Part shown: piece after piece, positions 56,796 through 64,000 of the stretch
How the letters are laid out: each line of letters opens with the position of its first letter
Numbering within the stretch: the stretch's first letter is position 1
Source: Psychrobacter immobilis
Lineage (GTDB): Bacteria; Pseudomonadota; Gammaproteobacteria; Pseudomonadales; Moraxellaceae
Direction: 5' to 3'
Length of the DNA stretch: 64,000 nt
NCBI RefSeq assembly: GCF_904846225.1
Contig: NZ_CAJGZJ010000001.1
Coordinates: forward strand, 186,001 to 250,000
Notes under the pieces: generated by a model
The model's input: only the letters and a program-made list of their open reading frames with translations
The model's database searches: none
Told to the model about the DNA's origin: nothing
Translations under genes and position numbers: made by a program

Positions 56796-56927
56796 AGCCG
56801 ACTACAAAGACAGTGGCAACGTTTACATACCTCATCTTTAGAAAGTCGCTCATTCAGCTTACGCTTAGACGCTATGTTTCCACAGCAATATTTCATTTTT
56901 TGATAGATAAAATAAAAAGGAGCTCTT

Positions 56928-57260
56928 ATGAGCCATCAAGTGAGCATTACTGGACAAATCACTCCTGACCAAGTACCGATGATTGCAGAAAATGGGTTTA
57001 AAACCATTATCAATAACCGTCCAGATGGCGAAGAACCCAATCAGCCAACCAGCGCTGATATTGCTGCTGCTGCTGAAAAAGCAGGTCTTGCCTATAAAGA
57101 AGTGTCTTTTGCAGGTAGTGAGCTCAATCAAAACCATGTCGAAGAATTTGCTGACTTTTTTAATCAAGCTGAGCAGCCAATGTTGATTTTTTGCCGTACA
57201 GGCAATCGCTCAACAGGTATCTATGAAGCAGCAAAACGTATGGATTTGTTGGACGACTAA
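56928..57260 (+). CDS. DUF442 (TIGR01244) protein, canonical copy
   Basis: A 110-aa protein with GQITPDQVPMIAENGFKTIINNRPDGEEPNQPTS and the complete active-site loop FCRTGNRS, Cys89 and Arg94. AAGGAG five bases before the ATG gives strong initiation. It is related to the preceding gene (same length, same positions of Cys and Arg) and to the N-terminal domain of Blh proteins, for which a sulfurtransferase/rhodanese-like or phosphatase role has been proposed. Confidence 0.91.
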   Translation: MSHQVSITGQITPDQVPMIAENGFKTIINNRPDGEEPNQPTSADIAAAAEKAGLAYKEVSFAGSELNQNHVEEFADFFNQAEQPMLIFCRTGNRSTGIYEAAKRMDLLDD

Positions 57261-57289
57261 TACTGATCTAAGAAAATTACGAACGCTTA

Positions 57290-57328
57290 AAAAAACGCCC
57301 GTCCAGATTTTGGATGGGCGTTTTTTGT
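57290..57328. terminator. Bidirectional terminator after the sulfide locus
   Basis: AACGCCCGTCCA facing TGGATGGGCGTT with A and T runs lies between converging genes. Confidence 0.9.
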
Positions 57329-57357
57329 TATATTTGAAATAGTAGTATATTCTTCTA

Positions 57358-58185
57358 TCAATAATTATCTTTTAATGGATAGTTATTGGGCTCTACATAG
57401 CCCTTATCTTTTTGATAGTTGAGGTAAAAGATACTATTTTTATAGGTTTTACCTTGATTATAACCGCTAACAGTTAGCCTTAGAGGGTAAAACCCGTTAA
57501 CTGTTTTACTGGTATCAATTGCTAAGTCTGCACTCCTATCATTACAACGACGCTGCCCTTGACCGCCGCAACTGTCTGAGCCATCGCTATTAAAACCTGC
57601 GCCAATCCAGTTCTCCATTATACCGCGACCTTTTGGCGTTAATATGACAAAGCTTGTGTTGGTATAACCTTGATGCGTATCACCATGCTCATTCATAAAG
57701 CCCCACGTATTAGGGGCGAACTGCTCTAAATCCCAGCCACCTAACCCATAACCAGAACTTCCTGCATTCATATAAGGATTGGCCGACTCTACTTGCCAAC
57801 CTTCACCTTTAGGCTTTAGAACAAACATACCGACTAAGCCACTACTAGCATGACCGTGTAAGACTTTTTCACCACTCTCATCAAAGCTGACATCACCTTT
57901 AATCAATATATATAAGCGCTTTCCGTTATTGGTATCTATAACTTTCTGCCTATCGATATCGATGCAATAGCCCGCCATATATGGCTCATTGGTTAAACCA
58001 TTGACTGACCCAGAAGGCGCAATCGCACCATGACACTGTAACGATTCATTATAAAGCGGATAGTATGGCTTGAGGATATCCATCACGCTATCAGCAGCAG
58101 AAACGTTTGTGGCAAATCCTAATAATCCAAAACTAAAAAACAATCTTAAAGTGGTTATTGATCCATGTAATTTGGCGTACATCAT
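57358..58185 (-). CDS. Secreted four-cysteine protein, paralogue 1
   Basis: A 275-aa protein with a signal peptide (LRLFFSFGLLGFATNVSAA). The mature part has four cysteines (LQCHG, GYCIDID, DSCGG, RRCND) in the same order as the neighbouring paralogue. Shared blocks are GKRLYILIKGDVSFDE, GLVGMFVLKPKGEGWQVESANPYMNAGS and FYPLRLTVSGYN. I do not recognise the family. Probably periplasmic or secreted with two disulfides. It lies 32 bases downstream of its paralogue. Confidence 0.8.
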   Translation of the reverse strand: MMYAKLHGSITTLRLFFSFGLLGFATNVSAADSVMDILKPYYPLYNESLQCHGAIAPSGSVNGLTNEPYMAGYCIDIDRQKVIDTNNGKRLYILIKGDVSFDESGEKVLHGHASSGLVGMFVLKPKGEGWQVESANPYMNAGSSGYGLGGWDLEQFAPNTWGFMNEHGDTHQGYTNTSFVILTPKGRGIMENWIGAGFNSDGSDSCGGQGQRRCNDRSADLAIDTSKTVNGFYPLRLTVSGYNQGKTYKNSIFYLNYQKDKGYVEPNNYPLKDNY

Positions 58186-58217
58186 ACCTACCTCAACTGA
58201 CTAATTAAATGACATCA

Positions 58218-59114
58218 CTACAGTGGATAATCTTTAGGCTTTTGGTAGCCTTTTTTTGGCTCGTATTTTATTTTATAGATCTGATTGTTATAGGTATTCT
58301 TTTTTGAGGCATCATAGCTATACTCATGACCATTAACTGTAATCTCTAGCGGGTAATAACCATTTATCAGCGTCGTCTTATCGATGTTGAGTTTGGCTTT
58401 CAATAATGTGCAATATTTTATGCCTCTATCTTTACTACATCCTGATGGTGCGGTCGATTCATTATAGTACTCAACTTCCGCTCCTATGTGACTATCTATA
58501 ATTTTTCTTGATTTAGAGTCTGGCGCTAGTAATACGTATTCAGAAAAAGATTGATTGTAGTGTGAGTCACTATGAATATTAACAAACCCCCATTTATCAG
58601 GCGCAACTTGTATCAGCTTCCAGTCTTTTAGTCCTTTACCAAAGCTGCCTGCATTCATCGCTGGATTGGCGTATTCCACCTCCCAACCTGAACCTTGTGG
58701 CTTTAGAACAAACATGCCGACCAGTCCAGTATCGGCATGAGAGCCAGAATCGTTTCCGCCTTCTTTATCAAACGATACATCTCCAATAACCAATATATAC
58801 AAACGTTTGCCTTGCTTCGTTTGAACTTGTAATTGCCTATCCACTTCAATGCAGTAGCCGCTTTTTAGGTAGACGCCTTCATCAATTGTAGAGCCATTAT
58901 TAGCAATAATACCTTGGCACTGCTGAGCCTCATTATAAACAGGATAGTATTTATCTAGAATCTCATCAACAGTTTGCGCCGCATAAACACTCGTTACACT
59001 GAGTGTTAGAAATATAAAAACTAAATATTTGATCAAGTTATTTTTTTTGATATTAAGGCACCCCTCTTCATTTTCCATTCTTTTAATTTTCTCGTAATAT
59101 CTATTAATAAACAT
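58218..59114 (-). CDS. Secreted four-cysteine protein, paralogue 2
   Basis: A 298-aa frame; the first 25 residues are hydrophilic, then a signal helix LIKYLVFIFLTLSVTSVYAA follows, so the true start is probably internal (a Met at 59078 or later). The mature part shares with its neighbour KRLYILVIGDVSFDK, GLVGMFVLKPQGSGWEVEYANPAMNAGS and NGYYPLEITVNG, and the four cysteines (QQCQG, GYCIEVD, SGCSK, KYCTL). Function unknown. Codon use is more AT-rich than most of the window. Confidence 0.78.
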   Translation of the reverse strand: MFINRYYEKIKRMENEEGCLNIKKNNLIKYLVFIFLTLSVTSVYAAQTVDEILDKYYPVYNEAQQCQGIIANNGSTIDEGVYLKSGYCIEVDRQLQVQTKQGKRLYILVIGDVSFDKEGGNDSGSHADTGLVGMFVLKPQGSGWEVEYANPAMNAGSFGKGLKDWKLIQVAPDKWGFVNIHSDSHYNQSFSEYVLLAPDSKSRKIIDSHIGAEVEYYNESTAPSGCSKDRGIKYCTLLKAKLNIDKTTLINGYYPLEITVNGHEYSYDASKKNTYNNQIYKIKYEPKKGYQKPKDYPL

Positions 59115-59443
59115 AAGTTAATTTATAAAATTTAACAAGCTACAAATTCCTTTTATCTAAAAAAATTACCTAAAAATTGAGATGGCTTTTTTGGATAAAG
59201 TAATAATGTGCTACGTCTATCTAACCAAAAACCTAATATCTTTTGTTATCTCAAATATTTATCCTAATTTTGCAAACGATACCTTGTAAGTCTACTTATT
59301 AAGATTAAAACAATGTTTGCTTTACAAATAAGCGTAAATCATTGAATATCACATAGGTGTTATTAAACTCTTACATTGGTGATTAATCAAAACTATCGAC
59401 ATACTAAACCTCTATTCATCATTTTTTTTAACAGGTCATTATC
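59115..59443. other. AT-rich gap between divergent genes
   Basis: 329 bases without ORF or repeat family. It must hold promoters for the secreted-protein pair (minus) and the GST gene (plus), but none can be assigned with confidence. Confidence 0.4.
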
Positions 59444-60187
59444 ATGCCAAAACCTTTACTTATCATCGGCAATAAGAATTACTCATCTTGGTCATTGCGA
59501 GCTTGGTTACTCTTAAAAGCATTTGACATCGATTTCGATGAGCAGCTTATTGAGCTGCTTGATGCGTCGGCATTACCAATACTTAACGAGCATGCACCAA
59601 CGGGTAAAGTCCCTGTGCTTGTGTGCGGCAAAGGTGAGCAGAAAGTAACGGTTTGGGATACGTTGGCGATTGCTATTTATGCCAATAGTTTTCTGACAGA
59701 CAAAGATATTTGGACAGGAAAGCGTAAATCTGATGTGAAAGATAACGATGATAGCCATAAAAAAAACAGCGCCTACTGTCAAAGTATCGTGGCAGAAATG
59801 CACTCGGGGCTGATGGGTATTCGCAGTGACATGCCAATGAATATTAGAGCGGCGGCTAAGATACAACCAAGTAGCGCTTGCTTAGCAGATATTGCCCGTA
59901 TTGAAGCGATCTTCGCGGATTGTTTAAAAGGCCGCCCAGCGGACAGTTACTTATTCGGACCATTTACCGTTGCCGATGCTTTTTTTGCACCCGTGGTCAT
60001 GCGGCTACATACCTATGCCGATGCCTCTGGTTTGATTTTACAACCAACCACTCAGCAGTATTGTCAGACAATGAGAAACAACCTGCATATGGAGGCTTGG
60101 GTTAAAGCCGCCTTGAAAGAGACGCGGATTATTAAAGAAGATGAGTCGGGTGAGATTATTTCAGTCGCTGGCATACTGGCTGGTTAG
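59444..60187 (+). CDS. Glutathione S-transferase family protein
   Basis: A 247-aa protein. The thioredoxin-like N-terminal domain begins LLIIGNKNYSSWSLRAWLLLKAF, where the serine in SSWS is the likely glutathione-activating residue, as in the beta/zeta-like YfcF/GST group with NKNYSSWSLRPW. TGKVPVLVC carries the cis-proline and WDTLAIAIYA the glutathione-binding acid region. The C-terminal helical domain contains FTVADAFFAPVVMRL. A lysine/aspartate-rich insert (KRKSDVKDNDD) joins the domains. Confidence 0.92.
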   Translation: MPKPLLIIGNKNYSSWSLRAWLLLKAFDIDFDEQLIELLDASALPILNEHAPTGKVPVLVCGKGEQKVTVWDTLAIAIYANSFLTDKDIWTGKRKSDVKDNDDSHKKNSAYCQSIVAEMHSGLMGIRSDMPMNIRAAAKIQPSSACLADIARIEAIFADCLKGRPADSYLFGPFTVADAFFAPVVMRLHTYADASGLILQPTTQQYCQTMRNNLHMEAWVKAALKETRIIKEDESGEIISVAGILAG

Positions 60188-60366
60188 CGATATCATGCAG
60201 CAGTGTATGGGGTGGCAAAATAGACTCACGCGCTACTCTTTGCATTAGAAGAACCGCTTCATCTTATGTTATCGTCTTCAATACTCTTCAAAAAATAACG
60301 CCACAAGGAATGTGAGCGATTTACAGACCTATTTTAATATGACTGTCATTTTACAAGGAACGTTTT

Positions 60367-61230
60367 ATGGACAATACTGCGCTGGCCCTACTTCCATTGG
60401 CGCTTGCCTACATTATGTTTACTTTAGGCACAGGTCTAAAACTTAGCGACTTTAAGGTAATCGCCAGTCACCCCAAAGCGTTTTTTGTGGGGTTAATAAA
60501 TCAAGTTATTTTTGTCCCTTTAGTGGCTTTAGCGGTGGTCTTAGTGATGGCACCGCCGCCAGCCATGGCATTTGGTATCATGTTAATTAGTTTTTGCCCC
60601 GGCGGCGTTACTAGTAATATGCTGACCTATTATGCTAAGGGCAATGTGGCGCTGTCAGTCGCGCTCACTGGCGTGGTCAGTCTGTTATCAGTCATCACCT
60701 TGCCGATCTTGATTACCTTAGCGTTTAATCACTTTATGCAAGACCAAGCAGGCTCTATCAGTGCCATAAAAATTGGCGTTGTGATGTTCTTATTGACGAC
60801 TTTACCTGTAACGCTCGGTATGCTCGCGCGTTATAAATTCACTGACTTTATGGTACGTAGAAGCGGTATTCTAAACAGCCTCGCCAGTATTTTCTTTGTC
60901 CTAATCGTTTTTGCCGCTATTGCGTCCAATTTTCAGTTATTAAAGTCGCAATTAGCCAATATTGGCTTAGAGCTTGTCCTGATTATTATGTCCTTATTTG
61001 TAGTCAGCATTTTGACATCTAAGGCTGTAAAGCTGAGCTGGTTTGATACCAAAACGATTTCAATAGAGACCAGTATTCAGAACAGTACAACGGCCATTAC
61101 TTTAGCGCCCATCATTATGGGCACGGCAGCTGGTCTGCCTGCCATCGCCCTACCTGCTGCCGTGTATGGTGTGTTGATGTACGTGGTTGCACTACCTGTT
61201 ATTGCTCTCATTAGAAATAAAAGTGGATAA
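60367..61230 (+). CDS. Bile acid:sodium symporter family (BASS) transporter
   Basis: A 287-aa membrane protein with nine to ten hydrophobic helices. Family motifs are LGTGLKLSDFKVI, SFCPGGVTSNMLTYYAKGNVALSV with the sodium-site glycines, and the late helix IETSIQNSTTAITLAPIIMG (crossover E-x-x-x-Q-N). Bacterial members move organic acids such as pantoate or bile acids; the substrate is unknown. ACAAGGAA lies upstream of the ATG. Confidence 0.92.
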   Translation: MDNTALALLPLALAYIMFTLGTGLKLSDFKVIASHPKAFFVGLINQVIFVPLVALAVVLVMAPPPAMAFGIMLISFCPGGVTSNMLTYYAKGNVALSVALTGVVSLLSVITLPILITLAFNHFMQDQAGSISAIKIGVVMFLLTTLPVTLGMLARYKFTDFMVRRSGILNSLASIFFVLIVFAAIASNFQLLKSQLANIGLELVLIIMSLFVVSILTSKAVKLSWFDTKTISIETSIQNSTTAITLAPIIMGTAAGLPAIALPAAVYGVLMYVVALPVIALIRNKSG

Positions 61231-61239
61231 TATCTTCCA

Positions 61240-61272
61240 TAAAAAAACATCTCAATAATGAGATGTTTTTTG
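61240..61272. terminator. Bidirectional terminator, BASS gene / ahpF
   Basis: AAAACATCTCA facing TGAGATGTTTT with a four-base loop lies between converging genes. Confidence 0.85.
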
Positions 61273-61304
61273 GATGAAACGTTAAAACTGTCTGGGTATA
61301 GGAT

Positions 61305-62885
61305 TTACTGCATAACCAAATATTCAAACGCTGATAATGCTGCTTTTGAACCTTCACCCATCGCGATATTAATCTGCTTGAATGGAACGGTCGTTACGTC
61401 ACCACAAGCAAAGATACCTTTGCGATCTGTACGGCAACGCTCATCAATCTCAATCTCGCCAAAACGATTCAAATCGACAAAGCCTTTGATAAATCCAGTA
61501 TTAGGCACGAGACCGATTTGAACAAATACGCCTGCCAAATCAATCTCTTTAGTTTCGCTCGTACTACGATCTTGATAGGAAATTGAGCTGACTTTGCCGT
61601 CAGTCGCTTTGATTTCTTGAGTCGCAGCACCCGTGATGAACGCAATATTGGCCTTTTCTTTGGCTTTATTAATCAATACCTGATCGGCTTTTAGGTCATC
61701 AGCGAACTCAAGCACGGTGACGTGTTTGACAATACCTGCTAGATCTAACGCGGCTTCGATACCCGAGTTACCACCACCCACGACAGCCACTTCTTTGCCT
61801 TTAAAGAACGGACCATCACAGTGCGCGCAGTAAGCCACGCCTTTGCCGATATTCTCTTCTTCACCCGGCACACCCAGCTTACGCCACTGCGCACCAGTCG
61901 CTAGGATAATACTGCGACTTTCAAAAACCTCACCTGTATTTAAATGAATACTGTAATTTTCTTCTGACGTCTCGCCGATTTCTTTGACACTCACATGCTC
62001 TTTTAGCGTGATGTTGTACTCTTCTAAGTGCTTGATAAAATTGGTCGATAAGTCGCTACCATTGGTTAAAGGCACAGAGATTAAATTCTCGATATCCTGT
62101 GTGTCTTTGACTTGACCACCGATACGATCAGCGACCATGGTCACTTTTAGACCTTTACGAGCGGTATAAATAGCCGCCGCGACTCCTGCAGGGCCAGCAC
62201 CAATGATGGTCACATCTTGTTGCTCTAACTGCTCAGTATCTTCTTCGCTGGCATCATTTAACAAGTCAGGATATTGATCTTGTAGCTTTTCGATCAACTT
62301 GGCTGTGTCAATTTTACCATTCGCAAAAGGTTTCCCGTTCAAAAATACCGCTGGGACACCTTGGATATTATTGGCATCAACTTGTTCTTGGAACAAGGCA
62401 CCATCGATCATCTCATTACTGACGCCGTCATTTAGCAGCGCAAATTGGTTCAACGCTTGTACTACTTCAGGGCAGCTGTGGCAAGACAGTGACACATAAG
62501 TCTGAAACTGTAGCGGCTTATTAAAACGCTTCACCAGCTTTTGAACGCCTTCGTCCAGCTTCAAGGTGTGGCCACCCGCTTGCAAAATTGCCAAAATCAA
62601 TGAGGTAAACTCGTGCCCACCTGGAATACCACTAAAAACGATACCAGTATCGGTCAAAGCACCATCAATATGACTGCGAACCGCAAAGCTGATCGGGCTT
62701 GGCAAGCTGTTTTCAGTGGCTGTGCTATCAAAATTAATTTTATCAGTCGTACCCGCGATTTTACTCAAAAAATCGATCAATTCGGCGCGCTTGCTATGTT
62801 CACCACTACCCAATACAAAGGTAATAGGACGGGTCATATTTTCGCTATAGGTTTTTACCGCATCTAATAAACTTTGATCTATCAT
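61305..62885 (-). CDS. ahpF: Alkyl hydroperoxide reductase subunit F
   Basis: AhpF is the NADH-dependent flavoprotein that reduces the peroxiredoxin AhpC. The 526-aa protein has the N-terminal double-thioredoxin domain with CHSC in LSCHSCPEV at about 130, the FAD loop [22 protein letters not shown] at about 214, the redox-active CAHCDGPFF at about 345 and an NADH loop [17 protein letters not shown]. The end [19 protein letters not shown] is typical. ahpC is not next to it but about 1 kb upstream on the same strand, separated by a YdcH gene and a repeat. Confidence 0.97.
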   Translation of the reverse strand: MIDQSLLDAVKTYSENMTRPITFVLGSGEHSKRAELIDFLSKIAGTTDKINFDSTATENSLPSPISFAVRSHIDGALTDTGIVFSGIPGGHEFTSLILAILQAGGHTLKLDEGVQKLVKRFNKPLQFQTYVSLSCHSCPEVVQALNQFALLNDGVSNEMIDGALFQEQVDANNIQGVPAVFLNGKPFANGKIDTAKLIEKLQDQYPDLLNDASEEDTEQLEQQDVTIIGAGPAGVAAAIYTARKGLKVTMVADRIGGQVKDTQDIENLISVPLTNGSDLSTNFIKHLEEYNITLKEHVSVKEIGETSEENYSIHLNTGEVFESRSIILATGAQWRKLGVPGEEENIGKGVAYCAHCDGPFFKGKEVAVVGGGNSGIEAALDLAGIVKHVTVLEFADDLKADQVLINKAKEKANIAFITGAATQEIKATDGKVSSISYQDRSTSETKEIDLAGVFVQIGLVPNTGFIKGFVDLNRFGEIEIDERCRTDRKGIFACGDVTTVPFKQINIAMGEGSKAALSAFEYLVMQ

Positions 62886-63195
62886 GTTTGTTCCTCATTA
62901 TTATTCAATATGTAACGGCAACTAAGCGATTGCACGTTTAAAGATGGAAAATTTGGAGTCAGTAATATTGTTTAAAATGTTATTTGAATAAGGCTTATGC
63001 CTTTTGATGTCCCTATTATCATAGGTTTGATAGATTTGAGCAAGCTGAGAAACTCAAACCTTATGTTTTATAAAATAAATCATTAATTGATTTTTATTAT
63101 TAAATTTAAACTTATAAGAAGATTATTATCATAGTATCGAGATGATTTTTTCGCTACAATCAAATAAGACCAATAGGAATAATTCCTGTTTGCCT
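62886..63195. other. Upstream region of ahpF
   Basis: AT-rich, no ORF. AGGTTTGA at 63023 faces TCAAACCT at 63054 across a 23-base loop. I looked for the OxyR pattern (ATAG repeated at regular spacing) and did not find a convincing match. Confidence 0.4.
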
Positions 63196-63242
63196 AGCAG
63201 AAGATTGGCTTTTATGCGTCATTATCAAAGCCAATCTCTGCT
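63196..63242. other. Long perfect-stem hairpin, role unknown
   Basis: AGCAGAAGATTGGCTTT faces AAAGCCAATCTCTGCT, a stem of 16 pairs with one bulged A and a 14-base loop. No T run follows on either strand, so it is not an ordinary terminator. It lies between ahpF and the YdcH gene. Confidence 0.6.
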
Positions 63243-63374
63243 TATAGTAAGCCTTATCACTATTGAGCGTAATAGCGGTTTGGTTCAATAATAATCAAGT
63301 CTCACAATCATAAATCTTAACGACAATGCGCCGATGCTGATCGCAAGCTTGCGCTTCATAACAAGGATGACCAG

Positions 63375-63623
63375 ATGAGAAAGACTGATACAAGGCTAGA
63401 TAACAAAGAGATTATTGCCGAACTTAAGCAAAAAGACAGTCATTTTGCGAGTATTTTTGATGAACATACTCAGCTCGATGAAAAAATCAATTATCTTGAA
63501 AAAGATTTGATTAAACATGCTAGCCGTGATGATGAAATAGAACAAATGAAGCGTCGAAAACTGCATCTTAAAGATGAGATTTATAAGATAATTGATAAAA
63601 ACAAAATTCAATCTCACGCTTAA
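63375..63623 (+). CDS. YdcH-family (DUF465) small protein
   Basis: An 82-aa helical hairpin-like protein. The DUF465 pattern is visible: LKQKDSHFASIFDEHTQLDEKINYLE and later IEQMKRRKLHLKDEIYKII. Function is not established. AAGGATG stands upstream of the ATG. It sits opposite in direction to ahpF and ahpC. Confidence 0.87.
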   Translation: MRKTDTRLDNKEIIAELKQKDSHFASIFDEHTQLDEKINYLEKDLIKHASRDDEIEQMKRRKLHLKDEIYKIIDKNKIQSHA

Positions 63624-63640
63624 TGCTTCATTTATTACTA

Positions 63641-63809
63641 GGGCGTGTCCTCATTTTAAAAATGGTCATAAAAATGAGATAAATTGCCGTCAAACGAGGA
63701 AAATAGCGCAAATAATATCGGGATATTAATCAGCTATTTAACGATGTTTGGCAAAATTTAGCCATTTTTAGCCCATTTAGATATTATCGTTTGAATTGAG
63801 GATATGCCC
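63641..63809. repeat. Family-3 MITE-like element, copy 2
   Basis: A 169-base element with end GGGCGTGTCCTCATTTT and the inverse of GGGCATATCCTCAATTC, flanked by TA on both sides. Its reverse complement aligns with the copy at 45836-46005 over the whole length (for example AAATGGCTAAATTTTGCCAA in both). It lies in the 3' region of both the YdcH gene and ahpC. Confidence 0.85.
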
Positions 63810-63849
63810 TAATAGACATAACTAACAGCACTGATTAAAAAATGATATA

Positions 63850-63891
63850 AAAAGACCCCATCAACTTAGGCTGATGGGGTCTTTATTTTTA
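63850..63891 (-). terminator. Terminator of ahpC
   Basis: AAAGACCCCATCA facing TGATGGGGTCTTT with an eight-base loop; the T run is on the minus strand, downstream of the ahpC stop codon. Confidence 0.85.
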
Positions 63892-63966
63892 GCGACAATC
63901 TAACTTACTGTATTACAAATAACCTATAAGTCGTTAGATTGCTAAGCAGATTCATGAATCAACGGC

Positions 63967-64000
63967 TTAGATTTTGCCAACAAGGTCAAGACTTGGCTTT
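63967..64000 (-). CDS. ahpC: Alkyl hydroperoxide reductase subunit C (only the C-terminus)
   Basis: The last ten codons before a TAA on the minus strand read KPSLDLVGKI, matching the C-terminus of AhpC peroxiredoxins (E. coli ends PSLDLVGKI). The rest lies beyond the right edge. AhpC reduces peroxides and is recycled by AhpF, whose gene is downstream. Confidence rests on the near-perfect match of this tail and the ahpF context. Confidence 0.85.
   Translation of the reverse strand, partial: KPSLDLVGKI

Noticed and set aside
57358..59114. Toxin-antitoxin or immunity pair
   Set aside because: The two genes are paralogues with signal peptides, not a small toxin with antitoxin, and no toxin motif is visible.

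Overview
The window looks like a chromosomal segment of a Psychrobacter-like gammaproteobacterium (family Moraxellaceae). The evidence is an AT-rich chromosome, the murG-murC-ddlB-ftsQ-ftsA-ftsZ order, DUF2789, type-2 malate dehydrogenase, separate glyQ and glyS, a zapA/ygfB divergon, and many short palindromic repeats between genes. The genus is inferred from protein similarity by eye; no search was run. I see no prophage, CRISPR array, rRNA or intact insertion sequence.

Layout. 1-7.8 kb: the distal division/cell-wall (dcw) cluster on the minus strand, with ftsZ cut by the left edge. 8.1-19.7 kb: gshB, pyrE, an unknown protein, a YeeZ-like epimerase, a DUF4105 (Lnb-type) outer-membrane-like protein, ampD, murJ, a lipoprotein, a GNAT enzyme, ribF and a DUF2789 protein. 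20-29 kb: mdh, a ribonuclease-T2-like protein without catalytic histidines, lytic transglycosylase slt, miaB, an SDR, a small basic protein and RNA ligase rtcB. 29.3-30.2 kb is almost empty. 30-39.4 kb: LysE exporter, argE, a nucleoside deaminase, ygfB, a coiled-coil protein, zapA, a small membrane protein, glySQ and pspC. 40-48.5 kb: nadR-like kinase and pnuC (nicotinamide riboside salvage), a DUF962 protein, a LysR/DoxX/pirin/nitroreductase group, an amidohydrolase and an SDR. 48.9-52.2 kb: tRNA-Gly(GCC), an M48 lipoprotein protease, bolA, SirB2 and a lipoprotein. 52.3-57.3 kb: a probable sulfide/persulfide response locus (trxC, persulfide-dioxygenase-like MBL enzyme, BigR/SqrR-like ArsR repressor, SulP transporter, two DUF442 proteins). 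57.4-64 kb: two tandem secreted paralogues, a GST, a bile-acid:sodium-symporter homologue, ahpF, a YdcH-type protein and the last codons of ahpC at the right edge.

How the genes fit together. Peptidoglycan metabolism and division dominate: precursor synthesis (ddlB, murC, murG), lipid II flipping (murJ), recycling (ampD), turnover (slt) and Z-ring assembly (ftsZ, ftsA, ftsQ, zapA). The second theme is thiol, sulfur and oxidant stress: gshB, trxC, the sulfide locus, GST, ahpCF, pirin and nitroreductase.

The most unusual features are three families of short non-coding mobile-like repeats and several proteins that keep a fold but have lost expected active-site residues: the T2-RNase-like protein, the NMN-adenylyltransferase half of NadR, the first nucleotide motif of FtsA, and the first DUF442 copy. 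The BigR-like repressor has two cysteines with the same spacing, and with the chosen start the same numbering, as the sulfide sensor SqrR.
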